In this document: one piece after another, positions 1-7,007 of the stretch | Position numbering within the stretch: the first letter of the stretch is position 1 | Layout of the letters: each line of letters starts with the position of its first letter | From: Planctomycetota bacterium | Lineage (GTDB): Bacteria; Planctomycetota; UBA1135; GCA-002686595 | Direction: 5' to 3' | Assembly: GCA_027623615.1 (NCBI GenBank) | Contig: JAQBVH010000007.1 | Span: forward strand, 1-16,378 | DNA: 16,378 bases | The notes under the pieces: model-generated | The model's input: only the letters and a program-made list of their open reading frames with translations | Told to the model about the DNA's origin: nothing | Databases searched by the model: none | Translations under genes and position numbers: made by a program

Positions 1-102
1 GGGAAAGCGGGGAGTGATTCGTGGGGAGTTGGAATCCCGGCCTGGGGCGGCGTGGGAGGTGGCTGGAGTGGGGGGAGTACGGTGCCGCACCAGGAACGCG
101 AA

Positions 103-134
103 AGGGGCCTCCGCCGGGTTCGGCGGAGGCCCCT
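103..134 (-). terminator. Rho-independent-type terminator of the secreted-protein gene
   Basis: A perfect 13-bp inverted repeat (arms 103-115 and 122-134, very GC-rich) encloses a 6-nt loop. Read on the minus strand it starts about 18 bases after the stop codon at 153-155 and is followed by TTTCGCG, so the U-tract is short. A TCGTTT on the plus side means it might also work weakly in the other direction. Bases 1-100 hold nothing else I can support. Confidence 0.8.
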
Positions 135-152
135 CGTTTAGGTGAGCAGCTT

Positions 153-1229
153 CTAAAGGAACGTGATGCAGATCCCCTCGGTGAAGTTGTTCGTCGGGCC
201 CGGGTTGTTGTCGCGGAACCACGCCTGCCAGTACCAGGTCTCGCCCGGGTTGATCGCGACGTGGCCGCCCGGGGTCGGGACGTCGGTCAGGTCGAGTTGG
301 AGGGAGAACTCGCCGGTCGCACCGGTGCTCAACACGTTGGCCGTGTGACGCCCGATCTGGCCGCCGAGGCACAGGTTGCCCTGGGAGCCCGGTGGGATCA
401 CGAAGCCCTGAGTCGTCGAGTTGATGAAGTAGCCGAACTCGTTCGCGGGCATCTGGACGGCGTCGAGGCGCACGAAGTTGTGGATGACCTCCTCGCTCCC
501 GAAGGCAGCGATCACCGCTGGCGCTCCCGAGGAATTCAGGTTGGCCGGACCGCAGAAGTTCGTCCCGATCGGGTTGCCGCCGACGCCGCTCATCACGAGC
601 TGGACCCCGTTGAGGGAGTCGTCGCTGGCGTTCGAGGAGATGTCGATCACCAGCAGGCCCGAGGCGTCCACGGTCACCGTGTGCAGGGCGAAGGTCACCC
701 CCTGTGCGTGACCGCCCGGAAAGGCGCCGCCCACGACCTGGGCACCGCCGATGCCGGCCGGCACGTCGACCAGGCTGAACAGGCTCGCGCTGTCCGGAGC
801 CATCGCGTACGTGTACACCTCGTACTCGCCGGGCAGCAGGTCGTTGAAGGTGATCGTGTACGGCTCGCCGATGCAGTACATGATGTCCTCCATCAGGAGC
901 GCGTGGTCCCCCGAGGCCACCGGCTCGTCCGCGTCGAGCAGCGTGAACGAGTCCCCCGGGTTCAGGCAGACGAAGTCCGCGGTCACGCCGGTCACCGCGC
1001 CGTTGATGTCGCTCAGCGGCGGCGTCGTGTAGCTGTTCTGGCCCTGCAGTGGGTCCGCGTCGATCCAGTGCCAGGCTCCGACCTGACCGGAGGCAGCACC
1101 GTAGCCCGACGAGGGCGGGCCGTTCCCGTTGAACGCGCCGGCTCCGCCGACGTCGAGGTTGAACGACTGGGCCGACGCGACGGCCGTCAGGACCAGGCAG
1201 AGGATGCCGCGGGAGAGCAGGTGATTCAT
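153..1229 (-). CDS. Secreted two-domain protein with planctomycete-type C-terminal module
   Basis: A 358-residue exported protein of unknown function. Residues 1-20 form a signal peptide (charged start, hydrophobic core, AVASA then Q). Residues 22-215 are a low-lysine, Gly/Asp/Ser-rich, probably all-beta domain with Cys88 and Cys119. Residues 221-358 are a separate module starting IGTNFCGPANLNSSG and containing FGYFINS, GSQGNLCLGG and GETWYWQAWFRD, with cysteines at 226, 287 and 353. I associate this module with many secreted proteins of marine planctomycetes, where it ends proteins with otherwise unrelated N-termini; it may be a surface-retention or assembly domain, which is inference. The ATG at 1229 is preceded by GGAG with 5-nt spacing, and a strong terminator follows the stop, so the gene is probably monocistronic. 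No enzymatic motif is visible. Confidence 0.85.
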   Translation of the reverse strand: MNHLLSRGILCLVLTAVASAQSFNLDVGGAGAFNGNGPPSSGYGAASGQVGAWHWIDADPLQGQNSYTTPPLSDINGAVTGVTADFVCLNPGDSFTLLDADEPVASGDHALLMEDIMYCIGEPYTITFNDLLPGEYEVYTYAMAPDSASLFSLVDVPAGIGGAQVVGGAFPGGHAQGVTFALHTVTVDASGLLVIDISSNASDDSLNGVQLVMSGVGGNPIGTNFCGPANLNSSGAPAVIAAFGSEEVIHNFVRLDAVQMPANEFGYFINSTTQGFVIPPGSQGNLCLGGQIGRHTANVLSTGATGEFSLQLDLTDVPTPGGHVAINPGETWYWQAWFRDNNPGPTNNFTEGICITFL

Positions 1230-1234
1230 GTCGA

Positions 1235-1238
1235 CTCC
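1235..1238 (-). promoter_or_regulatory. Shine-Dalgarno site (GGAG) of the secreted-protein gene
   Basis: GGAG lies 5 nt upstream of the ATG ending at 1229 on the minus strand. It is the only clear Shine-Dalgarno match I found before an operon-leading start in this window, and it supports the chosen start. Confidence 0.6.
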
Positions 1239-1259
1239 GTGGTGGAACGGGGAGGCTTG

Positions 1260-1278
1260 CCTACACCCAGCCTACACC
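1260..1278. repeat. Direct repeat CCTACACC x2, 11-bp period
   Basis: CCTACACC occurs at 1260-1267 and again at 1271-1278, one helical turn apart, in the divergent spacer between the secreted protein and the reductase gene. The candidate -10 box TAGGCT of the minus-strand gene falls within this span. The arrangement is compatible with an operator, but this is inference from spacing only. Confidence 0.35.
1269..1274 (-). promoter_or_regulatory. Candidate -10 box (TAGGCT) for the secreted-protein gene
   Basis: TAGGCT on the minus strand matches TANNNT and would give a leader of about 30 nt that contains the GGAG site. There is no convincing -35 hexamer; a GC palindrome (1287-1304) occupies the expected -35 region. 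Confidence 0.3.
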
Positions 1279-1286
1279 TGGGCCTG

Positions 1287-1304
1287 ACGCGCGAAGGCGC
1301 GCGT
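1287..1304 (+). promoter_or_regulatory. GC hairpin followed by TTTT in divergent spacer
   Basis: Arms ACGCGCG (1287-1293) and CGCGCGT (1298-1304) enclose AAGG and run into a short T-run on the plus strand. It looks like a terminator but has no plus-strand gene to terminate, so it may be an operator palindrome over the -35 region of the minus-strand promoter, or chance in GC-rich DNA. Confidence 0.3.
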
Positions 1305-1378
1305 TTTCGGGACCCGAGGTTCACGCCACCAGGGGGCCGGATCCAAGGTCGCGTTCCGGTTTCCGCCCCCCCGCCGTC

Positions 1379-1384
1379 TAGCAT
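1379..1384 (+). promoter_or_regulatory. Candidate leaderless -10 box (TAGCAT) before the reductase gene
   Basis: TAGCAT ends 7 nt before the ATG at 1392, so transcription would begin at or next to that ATG. The box overlaps the alternative ATG at 1383, which argues for 1392 as the start. No -35 hexamer is evident. Confidence 0.4.
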
Positions 1385-1391
1385 GCCGGTC

Positions 1392-2327
1392 ATGTCGATC
1401 GAACGCGTGATCGTGTTGGGGGCGGGCGCCGTCGGGGGAGCCATCGGCGGACTGCTGCATCGCGCCGGCGTGTCAGTCGTGTTGCTTGCCCGCGGCGAGC
1501 ACGGACGTGTCCTGCACGAGCGCGGCTTGAACCTGCGCCTCCCCGAGGGCGAGCAGCTGCTCTCCATACCCACGCTGACGAGCCCCGCCCAGGTGACCTG
1601 GCGCGCGGGTGACCTCGTGCTCTGGAGCACCAAGCTCCAGGACGGTCGCGCCGCCCTCGACGATCTGCGCGCGGCCGCGGGCCGCGAGGTCCCCGTCGTC
1701 TGCGCGGTGAACGGCGTGGACGGAGAGGTCTGGGCCGAGGAGCGCTTCTCGACCGTGCTCTCTACGCTCGTCTGGCTCCCGGCTACGCACCTCGTGCCGG
1801 GGGAGGTGCGCCTCTACACCGGCGCGATCCGCGGAGTCCTCGACACCGGTCCAGGCAGCGAGCTCGCAGGCGAATGGTGCCGACACCTGCGCGCCGCAGG
1901 CTTCGATGCCCTCGTGCGCGACGACATCGCGCGTTGGAAGCATGGCAAGTGGCTGACCAACCTCGGCAGCGCAGCCCAGGCGCTGGTCGAGGACGACTGG
2001 CGCGCCGTGGCCGAGGAGGCGCGGGCCGAGGGCGTGCGCGTCCTCGCTCGGGCCGGACTCGCGTACGTGCCCGTCGAGGAGCTGCTCGAACGCTGCGCGT
2101 GCGTGCAGATGACGGCCGTGGACGGCGAGGAGCGCCAGGGCGGCTCCACCTGGCAGAGCCACCACCTCGGCAAGCCCATGGAGACCCCCTGGCTTGAGGG
2201 CGCGCTGGCAGCCCTCGCCCTGGCGCATGCCGTAGCGGCCCCGGTCAACGCCGCCCTCGCCTCCGCAGCCGAGGAGCGCCGCCGCCTCACCGCCGCCGAT
2301 CTGCTCAGCGACCAGGGATCTCGTTGA
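1392..2327 (+). CDS. Ketopantoate reductase family (ApbA/PanE-like) oxidoreductase
   Basis: A 311-residue NAD(P)-dependent reductase of the 2-dehydropantoate 2-reductase family, probably cytoplasmic. The N-terminal Rossmann fold opens with VIVLGAGAVGGAIGG (glycines at about 10, 12, 15 and 16), followed by a basic LLAR at about 31-34 that would suit NADPH. The C-terminal helical domain has W-K-H-G-K-W-L-T-N at 182-190, where Lys186 and Asn190 fit the family's catalytic Lys and substrate Asn, and a GSTWQSHHLGKPMETPWLEG segment matching the conserved Ser/Gly/Glu region. Length is normal for the family. Family members act on other keto acids too, so a role in pantothenate synthesis is possible but unproven and no pathway gene is adjacent. 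The 1392 start is preferred to 1383 because a TAGCAT box overlaps the earlier ATG and the family usually starts directly with the nucleotide-binding strand. The gene converges on the next operon with a 23-bp overlap. Confidence 0.88.
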   Translation: MSIERVIVLGAGAVGGAIGGLLHRAGVSVVLLARGEHGRVLHERGLNLRLPEGEQLLSIPTLTSPAQVTWRAGDLVLWSTKLQDGRAALDDLRAAAGREVPVVCAVNGVDGEVWAEERFSTVLSTLVWLPATHLVPGEVRLYTGAIRGVLDTGPGSELAGEWCRHLRAAGFDALVRDDIARWKHGKWLTNLGSAAQALVEDDWRAVAEEARAEGVRVLARAGLAYVPVEELLERCACVQMTAVDGEERQGGSTWQSHHLGKPMETPWLEGALAALALAHAVAAPVNAALASAAEERRRLTAADLLSDQGSR

Positions 2328-3777
2328 CCGTGTAGTACGCGTGTCGGTGCACGAGCTCGCCGCCGTCGGCGGAGCGGATCGGCGCGAGGTCGAACTCGTA
2401 GACGTGGCCCCTGGTGAACTCCTTCAGGCTGATCACGGCCTCGCGCCCGTCCTCGCTGACGGTCACGCCCGTCACCTCGGGCTTGGTCTGGTCGACCTCC
2501 GGTCCTCCGTAGGCACCGTGGTAGATGTGGGTGAAGGTGCCGAGGGTGTAGCTCTCGATCTTCCCGGCGCTCTCGCGATCCACCGGCTGCGTGAAGCGCA
2601 CACGGAACCCGTCCGGCGTGATCGTGACGCGCTCGATCTCGAAGGGCGTCACGCCCGTGAAGTCGATGCGCTGCAGGGCGAACGGCGCCGTGCCGCGCAC
2701 CGGCCAGCCGCGGTTCGTGCCGCCGGTGAGCAGGTTGCCCTCGGGCGTGAACTGCACGTTGAGGATGCCTGTCGCGAGGCCTTCGCGGAACGGATAGCAG
2801 GCGCCCTGCCAGACGCCGTTGACCTCTTCGGTCGTCGCGCGCATCACCACCGAGAGGCTGAAGTCGCCGAGGAAGAGCTGGCCTGCGAAGGGCCCGAAGG
2901 CGCCGCCGGTGCGCTCGACCCGAAAGCCGGTGATCGAGCGCCCCATGCGCACGTAGGGGAAGACCACGGCGTAGGGCACGAGCTCCGGCACTCGCTCGCG
3001 CTCGGTGAGGATGCGCGTGCCCGACTCGGGCACGTTCGGCGCGTCGCCGATGTCGGCGAAGGGGTACCAGTTGAAGCTGATCGGGTGGCCGAGGAAGGCC
3101 CCCTTGGACACGGCCTTTAAGCTGCACGAGGAGTTCCACGGCCCCTGGCTCTCGATCATGAAGAGCGCGCCGTGCTCGTCGAAGCCGATGCCGCCGGGGC
3201 TGCGCGCGCCGCTGGCCCAGGGGATCGACTCGCCCTCGGGCGTGACCTTCATCACCCAACCGCGGTAGAGGGCGCGGCTGTGGTAGCTGGCCGAGAGGCC
3301 GAGGGCGACGAACTGGTTGCCCTCGGGATCGAAGTCCGAGCCGAAGGCGTACTCGTGATAGTGCTGGTAGCCCCACGCGTCGCTGATCACGTCGTAGCGG
3401 TCGGCGCGGCCGTCGCCGTCGCTGTCGCTGACGCGGGTCAGCTCGCAGCTCTGGGTGACGTGCAGGGCGCCGCCTGAGATATGCAGCCCGAAGATCTCGT
3501 CGAGGCCCGTGGCGAAGCGGTGGTAGGTCGGCTCGGGGCGCTCGTCGTCGATGCCGTCGATGAAGAAGATGTCGCCGCGGCGGGTGCCGACCGCGACCCG
3601 GCCATCGGGCATGACGCAGAAGGCGCCGGCCTCGACGACCTCGCCGGGGGGCATGGGGATGTCGACGACCTTGTAGTGCTGCCGCTCCTTGAGCAGCGTG
3701 CCCCAGGTCGCGCCGAGGTCCTCGGGCGGCGCGGCCGGCGTCGCAGCCAGGATGAGGAGGAGACTAGAGAAGCTCAT
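2305..3777 (-). CDS. Secreted beta-propeller, PVC 'membrane-bound dehydrogenase' (DUF7133-like) family
   Basis: A 490-residue exported protein. Residues 1-16 are a short hydrophobic signal peptide. Residues of about 45-365 show the repeated strands of a propeller of the type found in soluble glucose dehydrogenase relatives and the large PVC heme proteins, including EIFGLHI, a calcium-loop-like SDSDGDGRADRYD at 117-129, HYHEYAFG and SPGGIGFDEHG. Residues of about 380-490 are an Ig-like C-terminal domain (RVRFTQPVD, KIESYTLGTFTHIYHG) that usually ends this family. There is no CXXCH motif; the hemes are on the upstream gene product instead. The start overlaps the end of that gene by 14 bp, so translation is probably coupled and the two proteins should act together, plausibly as dehydrogenase and electron acceptor. 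Substrate and cofactor are unknown. Confidence 0.85.
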   Translation of the reverse strand: MSFSSLLLILAATPAAPPEDLGATWGTLLKERQHYKVVDIPMPPGEVVEAGAFCVMPDGRVAVGTRRGDIFFIDGIDDERPEPTYHRFATGLDEIFGLHISGGALHVTQSCELTRVSDSDGDGRADRYDVISDAWGYQHYHEYAFGSDFDPEGNQFVALGLSASYHSRALYRGWVMKVTPEGESIPWASGARSPGGIGFDEHGALFMIESQGPWNSSCSLKAVSKGAFLGHPISFNWYPFADIGDAPNVPESGTRILTERERVPELVPYAVVFPYVRMGRSITGFRVERTGGAFGPFAGQLFLGDFSLSVVMRATTEEVNGVWQGACYPFREGLATGILNVQFTPEGNLLTGGTNRGWPVRGTAPFALQRIDFTGVTPFEIERVTITPDGFRVRFTQPVDRESAGKIESYTLGTFTHIYHGAYGGPEVDQTKPEVTGVTVSEDGREAVISLKEFTRGHVYEFDLAPIRSADGGELVHRHAYYTVNEIPGR

Positions 3778-6091
3778 AGCCGATGACGATCTCGGTGGTG
3801 CCGGGCTCGAGGTCGAAGGTCAGGATCCACTCGGTGCCGCCCTCGCTGGGGCGCTCGAGGACGGGGACGTCGGGCAGGGTGATGCGCAAGCCACCGCCCT
3901 CGATCGTCTTCTCGTCCACGCGTTTCGAGTCGCCGGCGAAGAGGCGGAAGTGGAGGCGATCCGCCGACTCGGTCGTGAGCGTGAGCCTTCGCATGAAGGG
4001 CACGCCCCTGCTCTCGCGACTGCCCGTGAAGAAGTCCTCGAGGCGATCTTCGATCAGTACGTCCCCGCTCCGGTACCGCAGAGTCGGCACGTCGTCTCCA
4101 TCAAGGTGGTAGCCGAGGAAGCGATACCCGTGCCGCCGCCCGTAGGTCGGGTCGGGATCGACCGGCGCCTCCTCGGTCTTCACGGGCATCGCCGGCCAGG
4201 GCGTCTCGTCGTCGGGCAGCCGCCAGAAGGCCACGTCCCGATGAAGCTGAATCGCGCGGCCGCGCGGGTTGAAGTCGCCGGCGCCCTGGCCTTGCCAGTT
4301 GACCGAGACGAAGTCGCCCTTCCAGAGCGCCGCGAGGGTGCCGTGATTCGCGTCGAAGGCGTAGTTCAACCCGCCGGGATAGCCGACCGCGATCCCGCGG
4401 AAGCCCGCCACGCGGCTGCGCCCGCGATACGTGAGCACCCGATCGGTCACGTCGAGGTTGTTGTGCTCGCGCGCGAGTCCCTTGGGATCAGGCGCGGAGC
4501 GACAGAGGGCCTGGATCTGGGTCTCGGTGTGCCCCTCGAGGATCCCGTCGTGCGCCGCGACCCCGCCCGGCCAGGACTGGGGCATCACGATGCCGGGGCG
4601 GTAGGCCTCCGGGTCGATCAGGAAGCGCGCGAACCAGTCGAACTGGATGCGCTCCGGGGTCGTGATCAGGTCGACGCCGCGGAAGGTGAGCGAGGGCTTG
4701 CCGTTGAAGTCGTGGCAGCTCACGCAGGCGAGGCCGGTCGTGCCCATCAGGTCGCGACCGCCGTCGCGCCAGGCGCGGTCCTCGTCGCCCTGCGACGGTT
4801 CCTTGAAGGGGTAGGCCTCGACCTCGTCGAGCATCGCGAACAGGGTGGGGAGGCGCTGCACGTTCTCCTCCCCGAAGCGCGGCATGCGGGTGTGCATGTA
4901 GTTGCGCACGCTGCGGCCGTCGTAGAGCACCTGCGCGAGCCACTCCGGCTGCAGCTTCGCGCCAGCCAGGGTCATCGTCGGTGGCATCCGCGCGTGATCG
5001 CCGAGGTCGTGCTGGTTGGTGTGGAAGTAGGGATCGCGCTCGGCGCCGGGGCCGCCGAAGTCGTCGCGGGTGTGGCAGGCGATGCAGTTGAGCTTGACGA
5101 GGGTGGCCTGCACCTCAGCCTTGGCCATTGCGGTGGGGTCGACCTCCCCAGGGGAACGGTTCTGTGCAGCACCAATCATGAGGCGCTGCGCCTCGCTCAA
5201 GGCGAAGCGTGGTACCCCCTTCGCGTCCGGCGAAAGGCAGCCCTGTTCATGCAAGTCGCCCTTGCCGTTCCAGCCCGACGCGTCACGCTTCGGCGGCGGC
5301 GGAATGTGCTCGGCGTTCGCGTGGCACGCCGCGCAGCCCAGTTCCTGGAAGCGCTTGCGGCCCCGCTCCACCTGCTCGGTCGGGTAGATCCCCCAGTTGG
5401 AGGAGAACGGCGCCCGCGCGTCCCGAAGCAGGTAGTGGGCCAGCGCGCTTGCCTCGCTCCGGTTCAGCCCGAAGTCGGGCATGCGCCCGGCCGGTCGCGC
5501 GACGTGGGGCGCGAACAGGAACTCGGCCAGCCCGTCGAGCGGGTACTTCGCTGGAACATGCGCCAAGGAGACGCTGCCGTCGAGCTTCGGGACCGCGCCG
5601 CCGTCGAAGGCCGGGACCTGGGGATCGTGGCAGGCAACGCAGCCGACCTCGTGGAACAACCGCTCCCCGCTCGCGGCGAGCTCCGGATCGGACTCGGTCT
5701 TCCCGGGGGTCCCACCCGAGGTCAGCTCCAGATAGATGGCCAGGTCCGAGGCGTCCTGCTGCGCGTGCGGCCCCTCGAGCAGGTGGGGCATTCTCGTCCC
5801 CGGCTGAACGCCGTGCGGGTCGAGCAGGAACGCCGTCAAGTAGCCGCGGTGCATGCGGCCGTTCAGGCCGGTGAGGTCTGGGCCTGGCGGGGCAGCCAGC
5901 TTCCCAGGGCCGTAGGGCATGAGCTTCACCCCCTCGTGACAGGCCGCGCAGCGCAGCTCCTCGAGCAGCACCCAGCCCTGCCCGTACGAGTCCAGGCCGT
6001 GATTCCCTTCCAGACCTGGAATCACCGGAGACCGCTCCTGCGATTCCGCGATGGCCGGCAAGAGCAGTAGAAGGATTCCGAGTCCGCGCAT
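3764..6091 (-). CDS. Secreted pentaheme c-type cytochrome with beta-rich C-terminal domain
   Basis: A 775-residue exported cytochrome. Residues 1-16 are the signal peptide. Five CXXCH motifs lie at 48-52, 151-155, 253-257, 336-340 and 456-460. Five Met-Pro pairs that could give axial ligands lie at 101, 204, 369, 403 and 503. The first two and the last domains are ordinary cytochrome c modules with about 50 residues between heme and Met; the third heme has no Met-Pro of its own before the fourth, so those two seem to be interleaved. Residues of about 540-775 form a Trp/Asp-rich beta domain (GIAVGYPGG, LWKGDFVSVNW) seen in PVC cytochromes. Its likely role is electron transfer from the neighbouring propeller protein outside the cytoplasm. 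The ATG at 6091 is chosen because it opens the signal peptide and has a TACAAT box 7 nt upstream; the 26-residue in-frame extension to 6169 is Arg/Pro-rich and precedes the signal. Confidence 0.9.
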   Translation of the reverse strand: MRGLGILLLLLPAIAESQERSPVIPGLEGNHGLDSYGQGWVLLEELRCAACHEGVKLMPYGPGKLAAPPGPDLTGLNGRMHRGYLTAFLLDPHGVQPGTRMPHLLEGPHAQQDASDLAIYLELTSGGTPGKTESDPELAASGERLFHEVGCVACHDPQVPAFDGGAVPKLDGSVSLAHVPAKYPLDGLAEFLFAPHVARPAGRMPDFGLNRSEASALAHYLLRDARAPFSSNWGIYPTEQVERGRKRFQELGCAACHANAEHIPPPPKRDASGWNGKGDLHEQGCLSPDAKGVPRFALSEAQRLMIGAAQNRSPGEVDPTAMAKAEVQATLVKLNCIACHTRDDFGGPGAERDPYFHTNQHDLGDHARMPPTMTLAGAKLQPEWLAQVLYDGRSVRNYMHTRMPRFGEENVQRLPTLFAMLDEVEAYPFKEPSQGDEDRAWRDGGRDLMGTTGLACVSCHDFNGKPSLTFRGVDLITTPERIQFDWFARFLIDPEAYRPGIVMPQSWPGGVAAHDGILEGHTETQIQALCRSAPDPKGLAREHNNLDVTDRVLTYRGRSRVAGFRGIAVGYPGGLNYAFDANHGTLAALWKGDFVSVNWQGQGAGDFNPRGRAIQLHRDVAFWRLPDDETPWPAMPVKTEEAPVDPDPTYGRRHGYRFLGYHLDGDDVPTLRYRSGDVLIEDRLEDFFTGSRESRGVPFMRRLTLTTESADRLHFRLFAGDSKRVDEKTIEGGGLRITLPDVPVLERPSEGGTEWILTFDLEPGTTEIVIGYELL

Positions 6092-6098
6092 GGCGGAG

Positions 6099-6104
6099 AT
6101 TGTA
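6099..6104 (-). promoter_or_regulatory. Candidate leaderless -10 box (TACAAT) of the cytochrome/propeller operon
   Basis: TACAAT, one mismatch from TATAAT, ends exactly 7 nt before the cytochrome ATG and no Shine-Dalgarno sequence intervenes. Transcription would start at or near the ATG. The expected -35 region is G-rich with no clear TTGACA. Confidence 0.45.
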
Positions 6105-6154
6105 GGCGCACGAGGGCGACTGCCCCCATCCACACGCAGCTCGGGCCAGCTCCC

Positions 6155-6469
6155 TTGTCCGCTCGCCACTCTCCGCTGCCCCTGACTCTGCTGCGAATTG
6201 GTTTCGGCGCGTGCCTCCTGTGGGACGGGATCGGCCTGATGCGTTGGGCGCCCTACTGGTTCGAGAGCGCGGCGTATCCGGCAACAGTCTTACTTGGCGT
6301 GTGGGCGTTGGCGGCGCTGGGCCTGACCCTTGGTGCGTTCACGCGCACCTGCGCCGTCGTCAATTACGTGGCGTGCGTCTGGTTCGACGTGCAGACGCGC
6401 CTCGCCGGTGCCGCGCGAAGCGCAGGAGCTTGGCCGACATCACCTCGCGCTCGAGCGGGGGCCAGGTGA
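6155..6469 (+). pseudogene. 5' fragment of a multi-pass membrane protein (HTTM/DoxX-like), truncated
   Basis: From a TTG at 6155 the reading frame encodes PLPLTLLRIGFGACLLWDGI, then a second hydrophobic stretch (ATVLLGVWALAALGLTLGA) and the start of a third (CAVVNYVACVWF). The pattern recalls the first helices of HTTM (vitamin-K-carboxylase-like) or DoxX-type membrane proteins; the family call is weak. Codons have the strong G/C third position of real genes up to about 6417, then the translation turns Arg/Ala/Ser/Pro-rich without membrane character and stops at 6469. I read this as a truncated gene whose 3' part has been replaced. No Shine-Dalgarno or TANNNT box is visible before the TTG, so it may also have lost its true start. 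Confidence 0.5.
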
Positions 6470-6617
6470 TGCGGAAGTTCCAGGAGCCGAGCAGTGCGTC
6501 CTCTTCCAGGTACCAGGCCCGGGGCGTGACCCCCTTCACCCCGCCCAGGCCGTGCTGGACGAGGACGTGCACGCCCTCGCTGACACACAAGAGGAACGCC
6601 AGCGTCCAACCGGTCAT
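6360..6617 (-). pseudogene. Fragment of an unrecognised minus-strand gene
   Basis: From the ATG at 6617 the minus strand encodes MTGWTLAFLLCVSEGVHVLV, a possible signal or membrane helix, then a Trp/Tyr-containing stretch (TPRAWYLEEDALLG, WNFRITWPPLEREVMSAKLL). Third codon positions are almost all G or C down to about 6402, after which codon use becomes poor and the last dozen residues are Arg-rich. The real coding part therefore seems to end at 6400-6405, exactly where the opposing membrane-protein fragment also loses coding character. I do not recognise a family. It could be a small intact gene of 86 residues, but the abrupt change in codon use favours a truncated remnant. Confidence 0.4.
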
Positions 6618-7007
6618 CGCGCGACACCGCCCGGTGGCGAACGGTGGCGAACGGTCGCCGAGGTCTCGAGGGACGGCCAACGACTGATCGAGCGACTGAC
6701 CCCTGACGGGGCGATCCGGGCCGAGCTCGGCGCCCGGCTAGCTCGCCTGCGCAAGCAGCGCGGGATCACGCAGGAGGACCTGGCCCAGGAGGCCGGGCTG
6801 GGCGTCGCCACCTTGCGGCGCCTCGAGGACGGCAATGACGCCCGGCTCGGATCGTGGTTGCGCCTGCTGAAGGCGCTCGACCTGGCTGCCTCGATCGACG
6901 CGTTACTGCCCGAGGAGCATCGGTCACCGATGGCCGAGGTCAAGACGCCGCGGCGCAGCACTGGCAAGCCGAGCACAGATTTCGTCTGGGGGGACGAGCG
7001 CAGGTGA
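6567..7007 (+). CDS. hipB: HipB-like antitoxin, XRE-family DNA-binding protein (start uncertain)
   Basis: The conserved part encodes LTPDGAIRAELGARLARLRK, then the helix-turn-helix ITQEDLAQEAGLGVATLRRL (6765-6824), LGSWLRLLKALDLAASIDAL and a basic Lys/Arg/Ser-rich tail. This is the usual layout of HipB-type antitoxins, which bind the promoter and neutralise HipA. The stop overlaps the hipA GTG by four bases (GTGA), the standard coupling. The N-terminus is a problem: homology starts near 6654-6684, yet no ATG, GTG or TTG is in frame between 6567 and 6684. The GTG at 6567 is the nearest allowed start but would run antisense through the 6360-6617 fragment. In frame at 6654 sits GTC, one base from a GTG start, right after a 10-bp tandem repeat. 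The gene may have lost its start codon. Confidence 0.7.
   Translation: MHALADTQEERQRPTGHRATPPGGERWRTVAEVSRDGQRLIERLTPDGAIRAELGARLARLRKQRGITQEDLAQEAGLGVATLRRLEDGNDARLGSWLRLLKALDLAASIDALLPEEHRSPMAEVKTPRRSTGKPSTDFVWGDERR
6633..6652. repeat. 10-bp tandem duplication GGTGGCGAAC x2 at the hipB 5' end
   Basis: GGTGGCGAAC occurs at 6633-6642 and 6643-6652, followed by a diverged third unit GGTCGCCGAG at 6653-6662. The unit contains a GTG whose frame shifts with each copy; in the third unit the in-frame triplet is GTC (6654). Confidence 0.7.

Noticed and set aside
21..1391. N-terminal extension of the reductase frame back to position 21
   Set aside because: It runs antisense through the whole secreted-protein gene and its terminator; the family begins at the GxGxxG segment right after 1392.
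3689..6070. A 793-codon open frame on the plus strand
   Set aside because: It is antisense to the pentaheme cytochrome and has the same biased composition with no motif; the minus strand has a signal peptide and five CXXCH motifs.
6092..6169. 26-residue extension of the pentaheme cytochrome to an ATG at 6169
   Set aside because: It would put an Arg/Pro-rich stretch before the signal peptide and place the TACAAT box inside the gene.
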